From: Acidobacteriota bacterium | GTDB lineage: Bacteria > Acidobacteriota > Terriglobia > UBA7540 | DNA: 28,570 bases | Assembly: GCA_003224635.1 (NCBI GenBank) | Contig: QHZK01000002.1 | Coordinates: 1-28,570, forward strand | Reading direction: 5' to 3' | Position numbers and translations under genes: made by a program | In this document: piece by piece, positions 17,980 to 26,315 of the stretch | Numbering within the stretch: the stretch's first letter is position 1 | How the letters are laid out: every line of letters starts with the position of its first letter | The notes under the pieces: generated by a model | What the model saw: the letters and a program-made list of their open reading frames with translations, nothing else | Databases searched by the model: none | Told to the model about the DNA's origin: nothing

Positions 17980-18118
17980 CTCGGAGATGCAGCGCTGAAA
18001 AAGCACCGAGGGGGAGCGCGCGTGCCGCCCGTCGCCGCCACCCCCTTGGGTAATGTTCTAAAGAGCATAAGAGCATGTAGAGGGTAATTCCTTGTCCTTG
18101 CTGTCCTTGTAACCTCCC

Positions 18119-18147
18119 TTGACAATACCAGGACGTTAGGCTAGAAT
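18119..18147 (+). promoter_or_regulatory. Sigma-70-like promoter, distal, phosphatase/TPR operon
   Basis: TTGACA at 18119-18124 is perfect, the spacer is 17 bases and the -10 box is TAGAAT at 18142-18147. It points at the gene starting at 18523, leaving a leader of about 370 bases if it is the main start. Confidence 0.55.
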
Positions 18148-18219
18148 TAAGGAAGATGCGACTCCACAGGAAAGAAGAGTTCAGAGAAAGTTAGCCGAAA
18201 GAGGGGCTTATTTTTGGGG

Positions 18220-18247
18220 TGAACAAAGCCAATAAGCTGCTTATAAT
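18220..18247 (+). promoter_or_regulatory. Sigma-70-like promoter, proximal, phosphatase/TPR operon
   Basis: TGAACA (18220-18225), a 16-base spacer and a perfect TATAAT (18242-18247) lie about 270 bases before the first gene of the operon. It is a weaker -35 but better -10 than the distal signal. Confidence 0.4.
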
Positions 18248-18522
18248 CAATTATTTAGTCCAACAAACAAACCCAAACAAACCCAATTTCCACTCCTTTT
18301 GAGACCAGATCGCCTCCGAAATTAAGTCTGGAAGGCAAAATAAACCGATACTCGGGTTAATCCGGCCGGCTAGCTGTCTGGCCGCTCGCCCCGTGCCCGT
18401 TTGCCGGCCAGCAGAACGTCAGTCGCCCGGCTTGAGGTGAAGCGTCGAAATGGCTAAGCCTCTGGTCACGCGCTTCTCTTTCCCTATCCAAGTGTTAAAA
18501 TAGCGGGGAGCGGTCTATCGCG

Positions 18523-20571
18523 ATGAAGCTCTCTAAGGTGACAGCCGTCGTCGCAGGGTTGTGTCTGTGCAGCGTTGGTGCGCTTCCCTCCTGCAACTCT
18601 ACGCGCAAAATCGAGAGCGACAAGCCTCCTGCACTGCGGCCGTTAAACGTGGTGGTCGTGACCATCGACACTCTACGGCCGGACCACCTCCCTTGCTACG
18701 GCTACCAGCACGTCGAGACGCCGACCCTCGATTCGCTGGCGCAGCGTGGCGTGCTGTTTGAGCAGGCGGTTGCGCAGACGCCCCTGACGCCGCCGTCGCA
18801 CGCGAGCATCTTCACGGGCCAATATCCGACCGTGCATCACGTTCGCAATACGGGCGGCTTCATTCTGCCGACGTCATCAAGGCCGCTGGCGAAGATCCTG
18901 CAGGAACAAGGGTGGGACACGGCGGCGTTCATCGGCTCCGCCGTGCTCAAGAAGATATTCGGGTTCAATCTGGGCTTCGCGGTTTACGACGACCAGATGC
19001 CCAAGCCGGGCCGGGAGGACGAGTTTCGGGAAGACCCCGAGCGCCGAGCCGGCGTCGTGGTTGACCGGGCGATTCAGTGGCTGAACGCGCAATCCGGCAA
19101 ACCCTTCTTCCTTTGGGTACACTTATACGATCCCCATCTTCCTTACGATCCCCCTAGCCCCTTTCGGGAGCGGTACAAGGACCATCCCTACGACGGCGAA
19201 ATCGCCTACACGGATCGAGAGCTTGGCCGCTTGATTGACGTCGTTCGGGCGAAGGCCCCTCAAAACACCATCATTGCGCTTCTCTCCGATCACGGCGAGA
19301 GCCTGGGCGAACACGGCGAGTTCACGCACGGAGTTTTTCTGTACGACTCGACCCTGCGGATCGTTTTCATGATGTCGGGTCCGGGGATCCCCGCTGGCAT
19401 GCGAATCAAACCACAGGTGAGAAGCATCGACTTTCTGCCGACCTTGCTCGAGCTGATGGGCGGGAAAGCGCCGGACCAGGCGCAGGGCGCCAGCCTGGTG
19501 CCGGCATTTTCGGGCAGGCCGGTAGCGACCGGAGTTTCCTACGGAGAGACGCTCTACCCCAAAATGAATATGGGATGGGCCGAGCTTCGCAGCATCCGCA
19601 CCGATCAGTGGAAATACGTGCGCGCGCCCAAGCCTGAGCTTTACGATCTGATCCGGGATGCGGGCGAGACGACCAACGTCATTCGGCAGCATCCGGCGGA
19701 GATCCAGAGGTTCGAAGCGGTGTTGAATGGAGTGGTTTCGGCCGGCGGCCGCGGGACAACCGAGAAGGTCGAGACGAGGCTGGTGAACGAGCAAGCCATG
19801 GAAGAACTGAGGTCGCTCGGCTATGTGTCGGGATTCGCGCCACGGACGTATGAGCTGACGGGCGAGGGCGTCGATCCCAAAGACCGCGTTCATATTCTCA
19901 AGCTGCTGGAGGAGGCCGAGAGCCCGACGTCCAAGGCGAGCGACGCGCGCAGGTCCGAGTTGCTGCGTCAGGCTCTAGCCGAGGACCCAGGCAATCCCTC
20001 GCTTTACTATCAACTGGGAGGTCGCTACGAGAAGGCGGGACGATACAAGGACGCCATGAACCTGTATCGGACCGCACTCGCCAAGGGCATCCAGAGCGGG
20101 CGGCTGCACTCACGCATCGCTGATCTGTCGCTTCGCGCAGGGAAGAAGGACGAAGCGATCGCCGAATATGAGAAGGCGGCGCAATTCAATCCATCCGATC
20201 TGGACAGCCAGGTGAACCTGGCGACGGCGTACCTGGAAAGGGGAAGAGCCGGCGATGCGGAGCGCGTCTTCAAGTGGATTCTTGCAACCGACCCGGACCA
20301 CGCGGCGGCCGAGAACGGCCTCGGTTTGATTGCGATCGAGCGACGGGATTCCGCTGCGGCGCGCGGATATTTTGAGCGGGCGGTCCAGCTCGATCCTGAC
20401 ATGTTGGAGGCGCAGTTGAACCTCGGGTTGATTTACGAGATGGCGGGGGACCGGGCGCGGGCTCGATCGTGCTTCAAAGCCTTCCTGGCAAAGGCGTCGC
20501 CGGCGCAGTACGCCAGGGTGATCCCCAAGGTGCGCCAGGAGCTCGCGTCCCTTCAGGAAGAGGCGCGGTGA
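18523..20571 (+). CDS. Sulfatase-fold lipoprotein with C-terminal TPR domain
   Basis: The 682-residue protein has a lipoprotein-type leader with a plausible lipobox (GALPSC, Cys24). An alkaline-phosphatase-superfamily (sulfatase-type) domain covers about residues 40-440, and TPR repeats run from about 470 to the end. Metal ligands are visible in VVTIDTLRPDHLPCYGY (Asp49) and LLSDHGESLGEHGEF (Asp256-His257). At the place of the sulfatase C-x-P-S-R motif it has T-P-P-S-H (Thr89). It therefore lacks the Cys or Ser needed for formylglycine and probably works as a phosphatase or phosphodiesterase with a Thr nucleophile, or on another ester. The protein should sit in the periplasm, anchored by lipid. 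Its stop overlaps the next start (GTGA). It leads a three-gene TPR operon after a long leader. Confidence 0.88.
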   Translation: MKLSKVTAVVAGLCLCSVGALPSCNSTRKIESDKPPALRPLNVVVVTIDTLRPDHLPCYGYQHVETPTLDSLAQRGVLFEQAVAQTPLTPPSHASIFTGQYPTVHHVRNTGGFILPTSSRPLAKILQEQGWDTAAFIGSAVLKKIFGFNLGFAVYDDQMPKPGREDEFREDPERRAGVVVDRAIQWLNAQSGKPFFLWVHLYDPHLPYDPPSPFRERYKDHPYDGEIAYTDRELGRLIDVVRAKAPQNTIIALLSDHGESLGEHGEFTHGVFLYDSTLRIVFMMSGPGIPAGMRIKPQVRSIDFLPTLLELMGGKAPDQAQGASLVPAFSGRPVATGVSYGETLYPKMNMGWAELRSIRTDQWKYVRAPKPELYDLIRDAGETTNVIRQHPAEIQRFEAVLNGVVSAGGRGTTEKVETRLVNEQAMEELRSLGYVSGFAPRTYELTGEGVDPKDRVHILKLLEEAESPTSKASDARRSELLRQALAEDPGNPSLYYQLGGRYEKAGRYKDAMNLYRTALAKGIQSGRLHSRIADLSLRAGKKDEAIAEYEKAAQFNPSDLDSQVNLATAYLERGRAGDAERVFKWILATDPDHAAAENGLGLIAIERRDSAAARGYFERAVQLDPDMLEAQLNLGLIYEMAGDRARARSCFKAFLAKASPAQYARVIPKVRQELASLQEEAR

Positions 20572-21611
20572 AGCGGTTGCTGCTGTTGTTCGTCTTGCCG
20601 GTTGCGTCCCTTGCGGCTGCGAACGGACAGGAGAAAGCGCAGGGAACCTGCGATAGCGCTCAGAGCCTCGAGCGCCGGCAAAGAGGCCGTGAGGCTTTCG
20701 ACAAGCGTCAGTACCAGGCCGCAGCAGGGAGGTTTTCCGAGGCGCTGGAAGCCTGTCCGAGCCAGCGCGGCATTCTGATCGAACTTTCAGAGGCGCAGGC
20801 TCGCCTCCGGGAGTTTGATCTGGCGATCCGATCCGTCCAGGAGTTTCTTGAGGGGGAGCCCGGGTCCGTTCCGGCGCGGCTCGCCCTGGCAAATTATTAC
20901 TTGATGGCGCAACGGCTCCCAGAAGCGAAACGTGAAGCAGAGGGGGTCCTGAAGACCGAGCCCGGGCAGCCGGCCGCTTTGAAGATCGAAGGCAATGCCG
21001 AATATCTTCTCGGGAACGTCGGTGCTGCCGAGGACACTTTTATCAAGCTGCTGGACCGCCACCCCGATGACACGGAAGGCGCCTACATGCTCGGCCGGAT
21101 CTACTATCAGGAAGGGCGAATTGATCACGCGATTGGGCAATTCGAGCGAGTGCTGAGGCTCGACCCGCGATCGTACAAGGCCCACGACAATCTTGGCCTG
21201 TGCTATGGAGCTCGCGGAGAGAAGGAGAAAGCGGTCCGCTATTTTCTGGCGTCGATCAAACTTGTCGAAGAGGACCATCCCGATTACGATTGGCCGTTCG
21301 CGAACCTTGCCGAGCTGTACGTTAAGGAGGGCGATTCTGAAAAGGCTTTTGCTCTCGCTTCGAAGGCAGCAGATCGCAATCCGCATTCGGCCCGCAACTT
21401 CTATCTGGGCGGCAAAGCGCTTTGTCAACTCGGCAAAACCGACCTGTGTCTGAACTGGCTCGAGCGATCTGCGGCGCTCGATCCGAACTATCCCGAACCG
21501 CTTTACTTATTGGCGCAGGTGTACCGGAAGTTGGGCCAGGACGGCAAGGCGCAGGAGGCTCAGGAGAGGTTCCGTGAGGCAAGGGCCAAGCGACCCGACG
21601 GGCTCAGATAG
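20568..21611 (+). CDS. Secreted TPR-repeat protein
   Basis: I place the start at the GTG at 20568, inside the stop of the upstream gene. AGGAAGAGG lies just before it, and the N-terminus then becomes a clean signal peptide (MKRLLLLFVLPVASLAAANG). The open frame extends 33 codons further upstream, but that part is antisigned and overlaps the upstream gene. The 347-residue protein is almost wholly TPR helices: for example GREAFDKRQYQAAAGRFSEA, AYMLGRIYYQEGRIDHAIGQ and AHDNLGLCYGARGEKEKAVR. TPR proteins act as scaffolds, so no enzyme activity is expected. Tight coupling with the phosphatase-like lipoprotein, itself carrying TPRs, suggests a joint periplasmic complex; this is inferred from gene order. 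Confidence 0.87.
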   Translation: MKRLLLLFVLPVASLAAANGQEKAQGTCDSAQSLERRQRGREAFDKRQYQAAAGRFSEALEACPSQRGILIELSEAQARLREFDLAIRSVQEFLEGEPGSVPARLALANYYLMAQRLPEAKREAEGVLKTEPGQPAALKIEGNAEYLLGNVGAAEDTFIKLLDRHPDDTEGAYMLGRIYYQEGRIDHAIGQFERVLRLDPRSYKAHDNLGLCYGARGEKEKAVRYFLASIKLVEEDHPDYDWPFANLAELYVKEGDSEKAFALASKAADRNPHSARNFYLGGKALCQLGKTDLCLNWLERSAALDPNYPEPLYLLAQVYRKLGQDGKAQEAQERFREARAKRPDGLR

Positions 21612-21613
21612 CC

Positions 21614-22795
21614 ATGCCGTCCGAAAAAGGTTTCCCCGCCAGCCGAAGCCCGCGCCTGTTGCGGCTGTCCCAATCGAGCGGCTGGATATGCGCGGGGCTG
21701 CTTTGCGCGGGAGCCCTCTGGGCTCAAGCCGATCAAGCTTCGGAGAAATTGCGCCAGGCAAGAGAGTTTGTGATCGCAGGAAAGCCCGAGCAGGCGATCC
21801 CCATCTATCAAGAACTGGTGGGAGCAGTTCCCAACAACCCGGAACTCCTGACGGACCTTTGCATCGCAGAGTTCAAGGCAAAGCGCTACAGGGATGCGAT
21901 CGGCCACGCGCAGGCGGCGCTCAGGCTGCGGCCCGACCTGCTCAGCGCGAATTTGTTCTTGGGCGCGAGTTACGTCGGGCTTGACGAAAGCGCCGCTGCC
22001 ATCCCGCCGCTCAACAAAGTGCTTCGGACGCAACCGAACGACCACAACGCGCGGCTCATGCTGGCCCAGGCGCTGTCAGGCGCCAAGCGGTACGAAGAGG
22101 CTACCCAACAGTTCGGGAAGCTGTCCGAACTCGTTCCGGACAATCCGAAGGTCTGGTACGGTTTGGGTCAGACTTACGACCGACTCTCCCAGCGGACACG
22201 CGGTGAACGCAAAAAATACCGCGAGCTGGCGCAGCAGGCTTACGATCGACTAATGCGGCTGCCTCGCTCGAGCGAAGCCTACGTCCACGCTGCCGAATTG
22301 CGCGCGGAAAGCGGGGAATGGGCCGAGGCGGCAAGACAGTGGCGCGAGGCGTTGAAGCTCGCGCCGGACGATGGGCGAATACGAACCGGTCTCGTGTGGG
22401 CGCTCTACCGAAGCCGCGACTACGAAGCGGCGCTGGCGCTGATCGAAGGCATGCGAAAGGGCGACGCCGATTCCGCCGAGCTGAATTTCTTGAGCGGGGC
22501 CTCCTGGCTGAACTTGGAGGAGCCGGAGAAGAGCATTCCATACTTGGAGAAAGCGGTCGGCGCCGATTCGCATTCGCTGCCTGCCCAGGGCGCGCTGGGA
22601 CAAGCTCTATTGAAAACGGGCCGAGCGAAGGACGCGATACCACACCTGAAGGCGGCGCTTCCAATCGACGAAGACGGAAGCGGCCATTTCCAGCTATTCC
22701 GCGCCTATAAGATCGCAGGCCAGGGCGAGGCTGCCAAACAGGCGCTCTCGGATTACAAGGGGTTCACAAAACGGCTACGGCTCGCGAACCCGTAG
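21614..22795 (+). CDS. Secreted TPR-repeat protein
   Basis: This 393-residue protein starts two bases after the previous stop. An N-terminal basic stretch and hydrophobic core (SGWICAGLLCAGALWAQA) form a signal peptide with cleavage near residue 38. It is followed by about eight to nine TPR units, for example AREFVIAGKPEQAIPIYQEL, AHAQAALRLRPDLLSANLFL-like repeats with PD/PN turn motifs, and AEAARQWREALKLAPDD. No catalytic domain is seen. It is the last gene of the operon. Its end overlaps by 21 bases, tail to tail, with the FG-GAP gene on the other strand. Acidobacteriota often keep such TPR proteins next to ASPIC/UnbV proteins, as here. A role as a periplasmic adaptor is likely but unproven. 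Confidence 0.87.
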   Translation: MPSEKGFPASRSPRLLRLSQSSGWICAGLLCAGALWAQADQASEKLRQAREFVIAGKPEQAIPIYQELVGAVPNNPELLTDLCIAEFKAKRYRDAIGHAQAALRLRPDLLSANLFLGASYVGLDESAAAIPPLNKVLRTQPNDHNARLMLAQALSGAKRYEEATQQFGKLSELVPDNPKVWYGLGQTYDRLSQRTRGERKKYRELAQQAYDRLMRLPRSSEAYVHAAELRAESGEWAEAARQWREALKLAPDDGRIRTGLVWALYRSRDYEAALALIEGMRKGDADSAELNFLSGASWLNLEEPEKSIPYLEKAVGADSHSLPAQGALGQALLKTGRAKDAIPHLKAALPIDEDGSGHFQLFRAYKIAGQGEAAKQALSDYKGFTKRLRLANP

Positions 22796-24436
22796 AACCT
22801 GGTTTGTGCGCACGCGGGTCAGCGCCTGGCGCGTCCCGCTCGGCCAGTGGATCTCGATTTTCCCTACCTGCTTCAGCTTGCCGGTCCCGAAATGGACGCC
22901 GAAGTGGCTGGAGGACGCATAGCCCATCGCGGTGGTCATGTGATTAGACTGGCCGTCCACGCGAATCTCGGCGCCGATTCCGTCGCGGTCGCTCCGGGTC
23001 CCCTCCAGCTTGAGAATGAGCCAACTATTTCCGCCGGGCGTAACGTTTTCCCATAACTCGGGACCTTCGCCAAGTGAGGACACCACCGCGTCCATCTTCC
23101 CGTCGTTATTGAAATCGGCAAATGCGGCGCCCCGGTGCGCTCGCGGCGTGAGAAAATCCAGGCCGGCAGTCTCGGAAACGTCTTGAAACGTGCCGTCGCC
23201 CCGGTTCAAGAAGACAGCGTTGTGCTGCTTGTATTCCGTCGCTTCGAACAACTCGACGCGATCGTTGACGTGAGAGTTGGCGCTGAAAAGGTCCTTCCAG
23301 CCGTCATTGTTGAAATCGAACATGCCGATTCCCCACCCGCTGTACTTTCTGCTCTCGATACCCATGCGGCTCGAGTAGGTCGCATCTTCGAACAATCCCG
23401 CGGCTGTATTCCGAATAAGCGGAAAGGTTTCGCCGGCAAGCGCGTCAAGAGCGATGTCGGGCAGCCCGTCATTATTGTAGTCCCGGAAGTCCACGCCCAT
23501 GCCGGAGATTGGATTGCCGGTGTCGAGCAAAGCCGCTCCCGTCTGCAAAGCGACCTCTTCGAACTTGCCGTGTCCGAGATTGTGGAACAGGAAGTTCGGC
23601 ATCTTGTCATTGACAACGAAAACATCCATGAAGCCATCGCGATCGTAGTCAGCGACGGCGACACCCATTCCTTTTCCGATGTGGGAAGCGATGCCGGACT
23701 CCTGAGAGACGTCCTTGAACTTGCCATTTCCTTCGTTACGGTAAAGGGCGTTGGGGAGCCCGTCGAAGAACTGAGGATGGCAGTAGACGCGCACTTGGCG
23801 CGAGGCATCGCCGCAAAAGCGATCGAACTCCGGCGACCATCGCACGTAATTGACCACGAACAGATCGAGCAGCCCGTCGTCGTCGTAGTCGAACCATGCG
23901 GCGCCAACCGACCAGGGGCCGCTCTTGATGCCGGCCTGTTGGGTCACGTCTTCGAACGTCCCGTCGCCGCGATTGTGATAAAGAATGTTTCTGCCGACCC
24001 CGGCGACGAAGAGATCGACATGGCCGTCGTTGTCGTAGTCTGCCGCAGCGGCGCCCATCGAGTACCCTGCGCCCGCGACTCCCGCGCTTTCAGTCACGTC
24101 CTGAAAACGAAACCCGCCCAGGTTCCGGTAGAGCCGGTTCCAATATCTCGGTGAGGTCTTTTCCAGAGACGGTAAAGACGCTCCGTTAGTGAAGTAGATG
24201 TCGGTCAGCCCGTCGCCGTCGTAATCGAAGGCCGCCACACCTCCGGCCATGGTTTCGACTAAGTGCTTGCGTGCGGTCGGATCATTTTCCAGTACGAATC
24301 TGATTCCGGCATTGGCCGCAACATTCCGAAAACGGATGGCCGCAGGCGAATTATCCCGGCCCGGAAGCGCAAGCAAGAGGGCAAGCAGGCACATGGCCAT
24401 GGCGCCCCTTACGACCCTGTGGTTCGCCGGAATCAT
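22775..24436 (-). CDS. FG-GAP repeat protein with C-terminal ASPIC/UnbV domain
   Basis: The protein has 553 residues from the ATG at 24434-24436. That start has GGAG about 11 bases upstream and gives a signal peptide (VVRGAMAMCLLALLLALPG); the open frame reaches 24487. The body is a beta-propeller of FG-GAP units with at least seven calcium-loop motifs: DYDGDGLTD, DYDNDGHVD, DYDDDGLLD, DYDRDGFMD, DYNNDGLPD, DFNNDGWKD and DFNNDGKMD. The last 80 residues form an ASPIC/UnbV domain (WLILKLEGTRSDRDGIGAEI, GKIEIHWPSGTRQALTRV). The protein should be secreted and calcium-stabilised, and probably binds glycans or other surface ligands. It is convergent with the TPR operon, and its 5' end faces the GH123-like gene across a divergent 172-base region. 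Confidence 0.92.
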   Translation of the reverse strand: MIPANHRVVRGAMAMCLLALLLALPGRDNSPAAIRFRNVAANAGIRFVLENDPTARKHLVETMAGGVAAFDYDGDGLTDIYFTNGASLPSLEKTSPRYWNRLYRNLGGFRFQDVTESAGVAGAGYSMGAAAADYDNDGHVDLFVAGVGRNILYHNRGDGTFEDVTQQAGIKSGPWSVGAAWFDYDDDGLLDLFVVNYVRWSPEFDRFCGDASRQVRVYCHPQFFDGLPNALYRNEGNGKFKDVSQESGIASHIGKGMGVAVADYDRDGFMDVFVVNDKMPNFLFHNLGHGKFEEVALQTGAALLDTGNPISGMGVDFRDYNNDGLPDIALDALAGETFPLIRNTAAGLFEDATYSSRMGIESRKYSGWGIGMFDFNNDGWKDLFSANSHVNDRVELFEATEYKQHNAVFLNRGDGTFQDVSETAGLDFLTPRAHRGAAFADFNNDGKMDAVVSSLGEGPELWENVTPGGNSWLILKLEGTRSDRDGIGAEIRVDGQSNHMTTAMGYASSSHFGVHFGTGKLKQVGKIEIHWPSGTRQALTRVRTNQVLRVREP

Positions 24437-24608
24437 ATCCCCTGCTCTCCTATCAACGAAGCGTCGGCCATCATCGAAAAGGCTCACAAGGCCTCAGAAC
24501 TTCATTGATGATAGACTCTTGCGGTTCAGGGACAGCGGTCCCGGCCATTTCGCCGAAGCCCAGAGAAGGACAATACCCTCGGCCGACAAATTCTTCTTGG
24601 GGGAAGTC

Positions 24609-26312
24609 ATGTTGCGCTCATTCATTGTGGCAGTAATCGCCACCTGCCTGGTGTCCGCCGGCGGGGCCCGTGGAAAGGCCTCGTCTCCGCCGGGCGCCTG
24701 GTTTGTGGACTCGCTCATCAAGGTCTTCCCAGACGACGCTCGCGGGACGCACAGTCTGCGCGCTCCGGAGTTCAGGGGCGCACGCAACCAGCACGTAGCC
24801 GTGCAGCTTGCCCTTCGTTCGAGCGCTCGACTCCCCGACCTCTCGGTGGAAGTGAAACCGATCGAGGGCGGCGCTGGCCGCCGAATATCGAATGTCGAGG
24901 TCCATCGGGTCGCCTATGTGGTGGTAGGCTCGCACACGCCAGACTGCCCACCCGAGGAGCTGGTGGGAGGTGCGCCGGGGTGGTATCCCGATCCGCTCGA
25001 GGACTTTCCTTTCGCACTCGAGGCCAACCGTACCACGCCCATCTGGGTGACGATTCACATTCCCGTCGACGCGGCGGCCGGAGTCTATAAAGGCTCGATT
25101 GTGGTGCGTTCGGACGGGCGCCTCGTGTCGCGCAAGCCCTTTCGCCTGGAGGTCGTGAGCGCGTCAGTGCCGACGGAGCGGTCGCTCAAGGTCACCAACT
25201 GGTTCAGCCTGGATGACAAGACCTCGCGCCAGTTTTACGGCATCGCGGCCTTTTCACCAGAGTGGTGGGAGCTGGTCTCCAACGTCGCCCGCGTGCTCGC
25301 GGCACACCGCCAGAACGTGATCCTAACACCGCTGCTCGCGCTCATCCAGCCGAAGGTCGAGGGCGGCAAGCTCTCCTATGACTTCACAAACTTCGACCGG
25401 TGGGTGCAGACCTTCAAGCAAGCCGGCGCGATCGGGTACATCGAGGGCAGCCACCTGCTCGGCCGCGCGGGCAGTTATGACGCGCCCCTGGTCGTGCCGA
25501 CCTTCCAGATTGTCGACGGTAAGCCGCAGAGCGTCTCCCTGCCGCCGGATGATTCACGGGCGGAGGCGTTTCTCTCGGGATTCCTCGCATCACTCGGCGC
25601 CCATCTCAAGGAACGTGGGTGGGAGACCTTCTACTTCCAGCATGTGCTTGACGAGGCGCACGGGAACGAGATTTCCTACTACGGAAAGTTCGCCGCGCTC
25701 GTCCACCGCCAGATGCCGGGCATTCCCACGATGGACGCCGTCGACGCGGCGCGCATGCCGGAGGCGCTCCAGACGAATTGCGACGTGTGGGTTCCGCAGC
25801 TCGGCCGGTTCGATGACCGGATGCCACTCATCGACCAGCGCATTCAGAGCGGACGGGCTGTCTGGTTCTATACCTGTCTGTATCCACAGAAGAGGTATCT
25901 CAACCGCTTGATGGACTTCCCCTTAATCAAGGTCAGGCTTCTCCAGTGGCTCGATTTTCGCTACGGATTCACGGGATTCCTGCACTGGGGCGGGAATTAC
26001 TGGACGCCACAGCCCCTGCTCGACACACAGCCGGTGATCGACAACAATACAGAGCTTCTGCCCCCGGGCGATGCCTTCATCGTCTACCCCGACCGCGAGC
26101 ATCTGACGGTGCGCAGTTCGATCCGATTCGAGGCGATGCGTTCGGGCATTGAAGACTACGAGATGCTTCGGGCGCTCAAGGAGCGCGATCCTGCCGCCGC
26201 CGGGCAGATTGCCGCGAGCGCGGTTTCGTCCTTCACCGATTACGTCCGCAATGTCGCGACTTTTCGCAAGATTGAGCAGAGGCTGCTCGAAGCCCTATCG
26301 CGCAATTATTAA
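24609..26312 (+). CDS. GH123-like (DUF4091) secreted glycoside hydrolase
   Basis: The 567-residue product starts at the ATG at 24609, which directly precedes a signal peptide (MLRSFIVAVIATCLVSAGG). The open frame extends 120 codons further upstream, but that part is antisense to the FG-GAP gene. Residues about 30-200 form a beta-sandwich N-domain (FRGARNQHVAVQLALRSSAR, TTPIWVTIHIPVDAAAGVYK). Residues about 210-550 are a TIM barrel of the DUF4091 type, now grouped with GH123. An acidic pair, Asp348-Glu349 in HVLDEAHGNE, matches the adjacent acidic residues that support substrate-assisted catalysis in GH123. The end has VRSSIRFEAMRSGIEDYEML, the family's conserved tail. Known GH123 enzymes cleave beta-N-acetylgalactosaminides; whether this one does is open. 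Confidence 0.87.
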   Translation: MLRSFIVAVIATCLVSAGGARGKASSPPGAWFVDSLIKVFPDDARGTHSLRAPEFRGARNQHVAVQLALRSSARLPDLSVEVKPIEGGAGRRISNVEVHRVAYVVVGSHTPDCPPEELVGGAPGWYPDPLEDFPFALEANRTTPIWVTIHIPVDAAAGVYKGSIVVRSDGRLVSRKPFRLEVVSASVPTERSLKVTNWFSLDDKTSRQFYGIAAFSPEWWELVSNVARVLAAHRQNVILTPLLALIQPKVEGGKLSYDFTNFDRWVQTFKQAGAIGYIEGSHLLGRAGSYDAPLVVPTFQIVDGKPQSVSLPPDDSRAEAFLSGFLASLGAHLKERGWETFYFQHVLDEAHGNEISYYGKFAALVHRQMPGIPTMDAVDAARMPEALQTNCDVWVPQLGRFDDRMPLIDQRIQSGRAVWFYTCLYPQKRYLNRLMDFPLIKVRLLQWLDFRYGFTGFLHWGGNYWTPQPLLDTQPVIDNNTELLPPGDAFIVYPDREHLTVRSSIRFEAMRSGIEDYEMLRALKERDPAAAGQIAASAVSSFTDYVRNVATFRKIEQRLLEALSRNY

Positions 26313-26315
26313 TAA

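Larger units (their letters stand above)
17980..18522 (+). other. 543-base intergenic leader, no gene seen
   Basis: No convincing coding frame is present. The first 70 bases after the receptor stop are GC-rich with weak inverted repeats but no T-run, so I call no terminator. From about 18120 the composition turns A/T-rich, with two promoter-like signals, a short repeat (AAACAAACCC twice, about 18266-18287) and TATAAT at 18242. From 18361 it becomes GC-rich again with GGCCGGC and GCCGGCC arms. Confidence 0.6.

Noticed and set aside
17980..18050. Rho-independent terminator after the TonB-dependent receptor
   Set aside because: The CTCGG/CCGAG arms are only five bases, separated by about 20 bases, with no following T-run.
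18266..18287. Short direct repeats as a CRISPR or iteron array
   Set aside because: Only two copies of a 10-base A/C-rich unit are present, without spacers or conserved length, and no cas or replication gene is nearby.
19123..20892. Two long minus-strand frames (19123-19893 and 20110-20892)
   Set aside because: Both are antisense to the phosphatase-TPR and first TPR genes, which have clear domains. The minus translations show none and have no ribosome sites.
23135..24154. Plus-strand open frame of 339 codons
   Set aside because: It is the exact antisense of the FG-GAP/UnbV gene. The repeated calcium-loop codons keep the opposite frame open, and the translation shows only Val/Glu-rich mirror repeats.
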